Shown one piece after another: positions 7,291 through 8,013 of a DNA stretch of 8,013 bases. Position 1 is the first letter of the stretch, and the number at the start of each line of letters is the position of its first letter. Where the stretch lies: contig FR881247.1 of NCBI GenBank assembly GCA_000434735.1, positions 43,319 to 51,331 of the forward strand, written 5' to 3'. A model generated the notes under the pieces. It saw only the letters and a program-made list of their open reading frames with translations, ran no database searches and had not been told where the DNA came from. Position numbers and translations under genes: made by a program. The DNA comes from Bacteroides sp. CAG:530 (GTDB lineage: Bacteria; Bacteroidota; Bacteroidia; Bacteroidales; Bacteroidaceae).

Positions 7291-8013
7291 TTAGTTTTTG
7301 ATAGGAGGATTTTGAGCGGCAATAGCAGCACGCACTGCCGGGTAATCCGGGTTTCCTGCATAGTCGTATTCTATGTGGTAAGCTCCCATTCCGGCATGTT
7401 CAATACCGCAAGCCGGATGATAAGTCTGCTGTTCGGTAAAGTAGTGTTTATCTACGGCACGTTCGAATGTAGCCGTAACGATTGACTTTCTCAATACGTT
7501 TTCGAACAATTTTGTATGATAAGACTTCACGCCTCCAGAGCCTGTGAAGAAATCATCCAAAGATGAATGACCAGCTTCGTAAGTCTGCCATACTATGTAG
7601 TCCAAGCTTTTTACTACTTCATCCGACAAGATGTTATAATAGCTCAACCAAGCCTTTCCACCAGGGATATCGGCTACCAACAATTTTCCGGTCTTATCGA
7701 ACTCTCTGCGCAGAGTCTGCATAAATACCTCTACACGCTGCGGATAAGATGCGTTAATCAGAGTACCTTGGTCTTCTATATCGTAATCGAAACCGTCTGC
7801 ATTATACTTGTTTACTGTATCTACTATGGCAAGCGCATATTTCTCTGCTGCTTTCAGGTAAGAATCTTCGTCGCCTTCTACAATACCCCAAAACTGTTTC
7901 TTGTTTTCGCGGTCGTTTCCACCCGGAGTAAGGTTATCGCCAATGTCGCCGGCACGCCAGCACAAGATGGCTTTAGAACCTCTTTCCTGAAACTTCTTCA
8001 AGTCTTCCTGCTG
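7291..8013 (-). CDS. GH18 glycosidase, endo-beta-N-acetylglucosaminidase type, N-terminus cut off by the window
   Basis: Predicted to cleave between the two core GlcNAc residues of N-linked glycans, releasing the glycan from glycoprotein. The last 240 residues are present. The frame runs open to the right edge and the TTG at 8001 is an internal leucine, so the signal peptide and first barrel strands (perhaps 100-150 residues) are missing. The GH18 signature DxxDxDxE is intact as DGFDYDIE (7774-7797), with the catalytic Glu codon at 7774-7776 and the Asp that assists the substrate N-acetyl group two residues before it. Other barrel strands are visible: KAILCWRAGD, LLVADIPGG, LDYIVWQTYE and GMGAYHIEYDY. 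It ends in PPIKN without an extra C-terminal domain. It precedes two DUF1735 lipoproteins, a pairing known from Bacteroides N-glycan loci such as the one around BT_3987. A chitinase is the alternative, but the SxGG strand of chitinases is not seen. GH18 membership is firm; the endo-N-glycanase role is inferred. Confidence 0.88.
   Translation of the reverse strand, partial: QQEDLKKFQERGSKAILCWRAGDIGDNLTPGGNDRENKKQFWGIVEGDEDSYLKAAEKYALAIVDTVNKYNADGFDYDIEDQGTLINASYPQRVEVFMQTLRREFDKTGKLLVADIPGGKAWLSYYNILSDEVVKSLDYIVWQTYEAGHSSLDDFFTGSGGVKSYHTKLFENVLRKSIVTATFERAVDKHYFTEQQTYHPACGIEHAGMGAYHIEYDYAGNPDYPAVRAAIAAQNPPIKN

Larger units (their letters stand above)
4655..8013 (-). other. Distal part of a probable polysaccharide utilization locus
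   Basis: Three co-directional genes with 20- and 18-nt gaps and a shared terminator form the end of one operon. An exported GH18 enzyme plus DUF1735 lipoproteins is typical of Bacteroides PULs for host N-glycans. The defining SusC transporter and SusD lipoprotein, and any sigma/anti-sigma or hybrid two-component regulator, are not in the window; they would be expected beyond 8013. Confidence 0.7.

Overview
The window looks like ordinary chromosome of a gut Bacteroidales bacterium, probably Bacteroides or a close relative such as Phocaeicola. The grounds are lipoproteins built from DUF1735 (BT_3987-like N-terminal) domains, an acidic export-type motif behind one lipobox, a TAnnTTTG promoter element, A-rich leaders with little Shine-Dalgarno signal, and a DPE2-like MalQ. 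I cannot name the species.

Left part, + strand. Positions 2-1519 carry the 3' part of gyrB (DNA gyrase subunit B), whose first ~145 codons lie before the window. A strong rho-independent terminator (1594-1633) closes it. Next comes malQ (1715-4396), a cytoplasmic 4-alpha-glucanotransferase with two N-terminal starch-binding CBM20 modules and a GH77 catalytic domain split by an insertion, the layout of plant DPE2. An in-frame ATG at 1634 directly abuts the terminator T-tract and precedes a promoter-like element, so I place the start at 1715.

Middle, 4397-4654. This is a convergent intergenic region with two long hairpins (4481-4524 and 4588-4627). A short 22-bp-period direct repeat lies between them. 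I see no gene in it.

Right part, - strand. Three closely spaced genes (gaps of 20 and 18 nt) form the 3' end of an operon that continues beyond position 8013. In transcription order they are a GH18 glycosidase of the endo-beta-N-acetylglucosaminidase type (5' end missing), a lipoprotein with DUF1735 and LamG domains, and a lipoprotein with two DUF1735 domains and a discoidin-like C-terminus. This resembles the distal end of a Bacteroides polysaccharide utilization locus (PUL) for N-linked host glycans. The GH18 enzyme would cut the chitobiose core, and the two lipoproteins would hold glycan or glycoprotein at the cell surface. A susC/susD pair is expected upstream but is not visible here.

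I found no convincing wholly new system. The points most worth a second look are the two lipoproteins of unproven ligand, the DPE2-like MalQ, its start site, and the atypical strand motifs in the GH18 enzyme.
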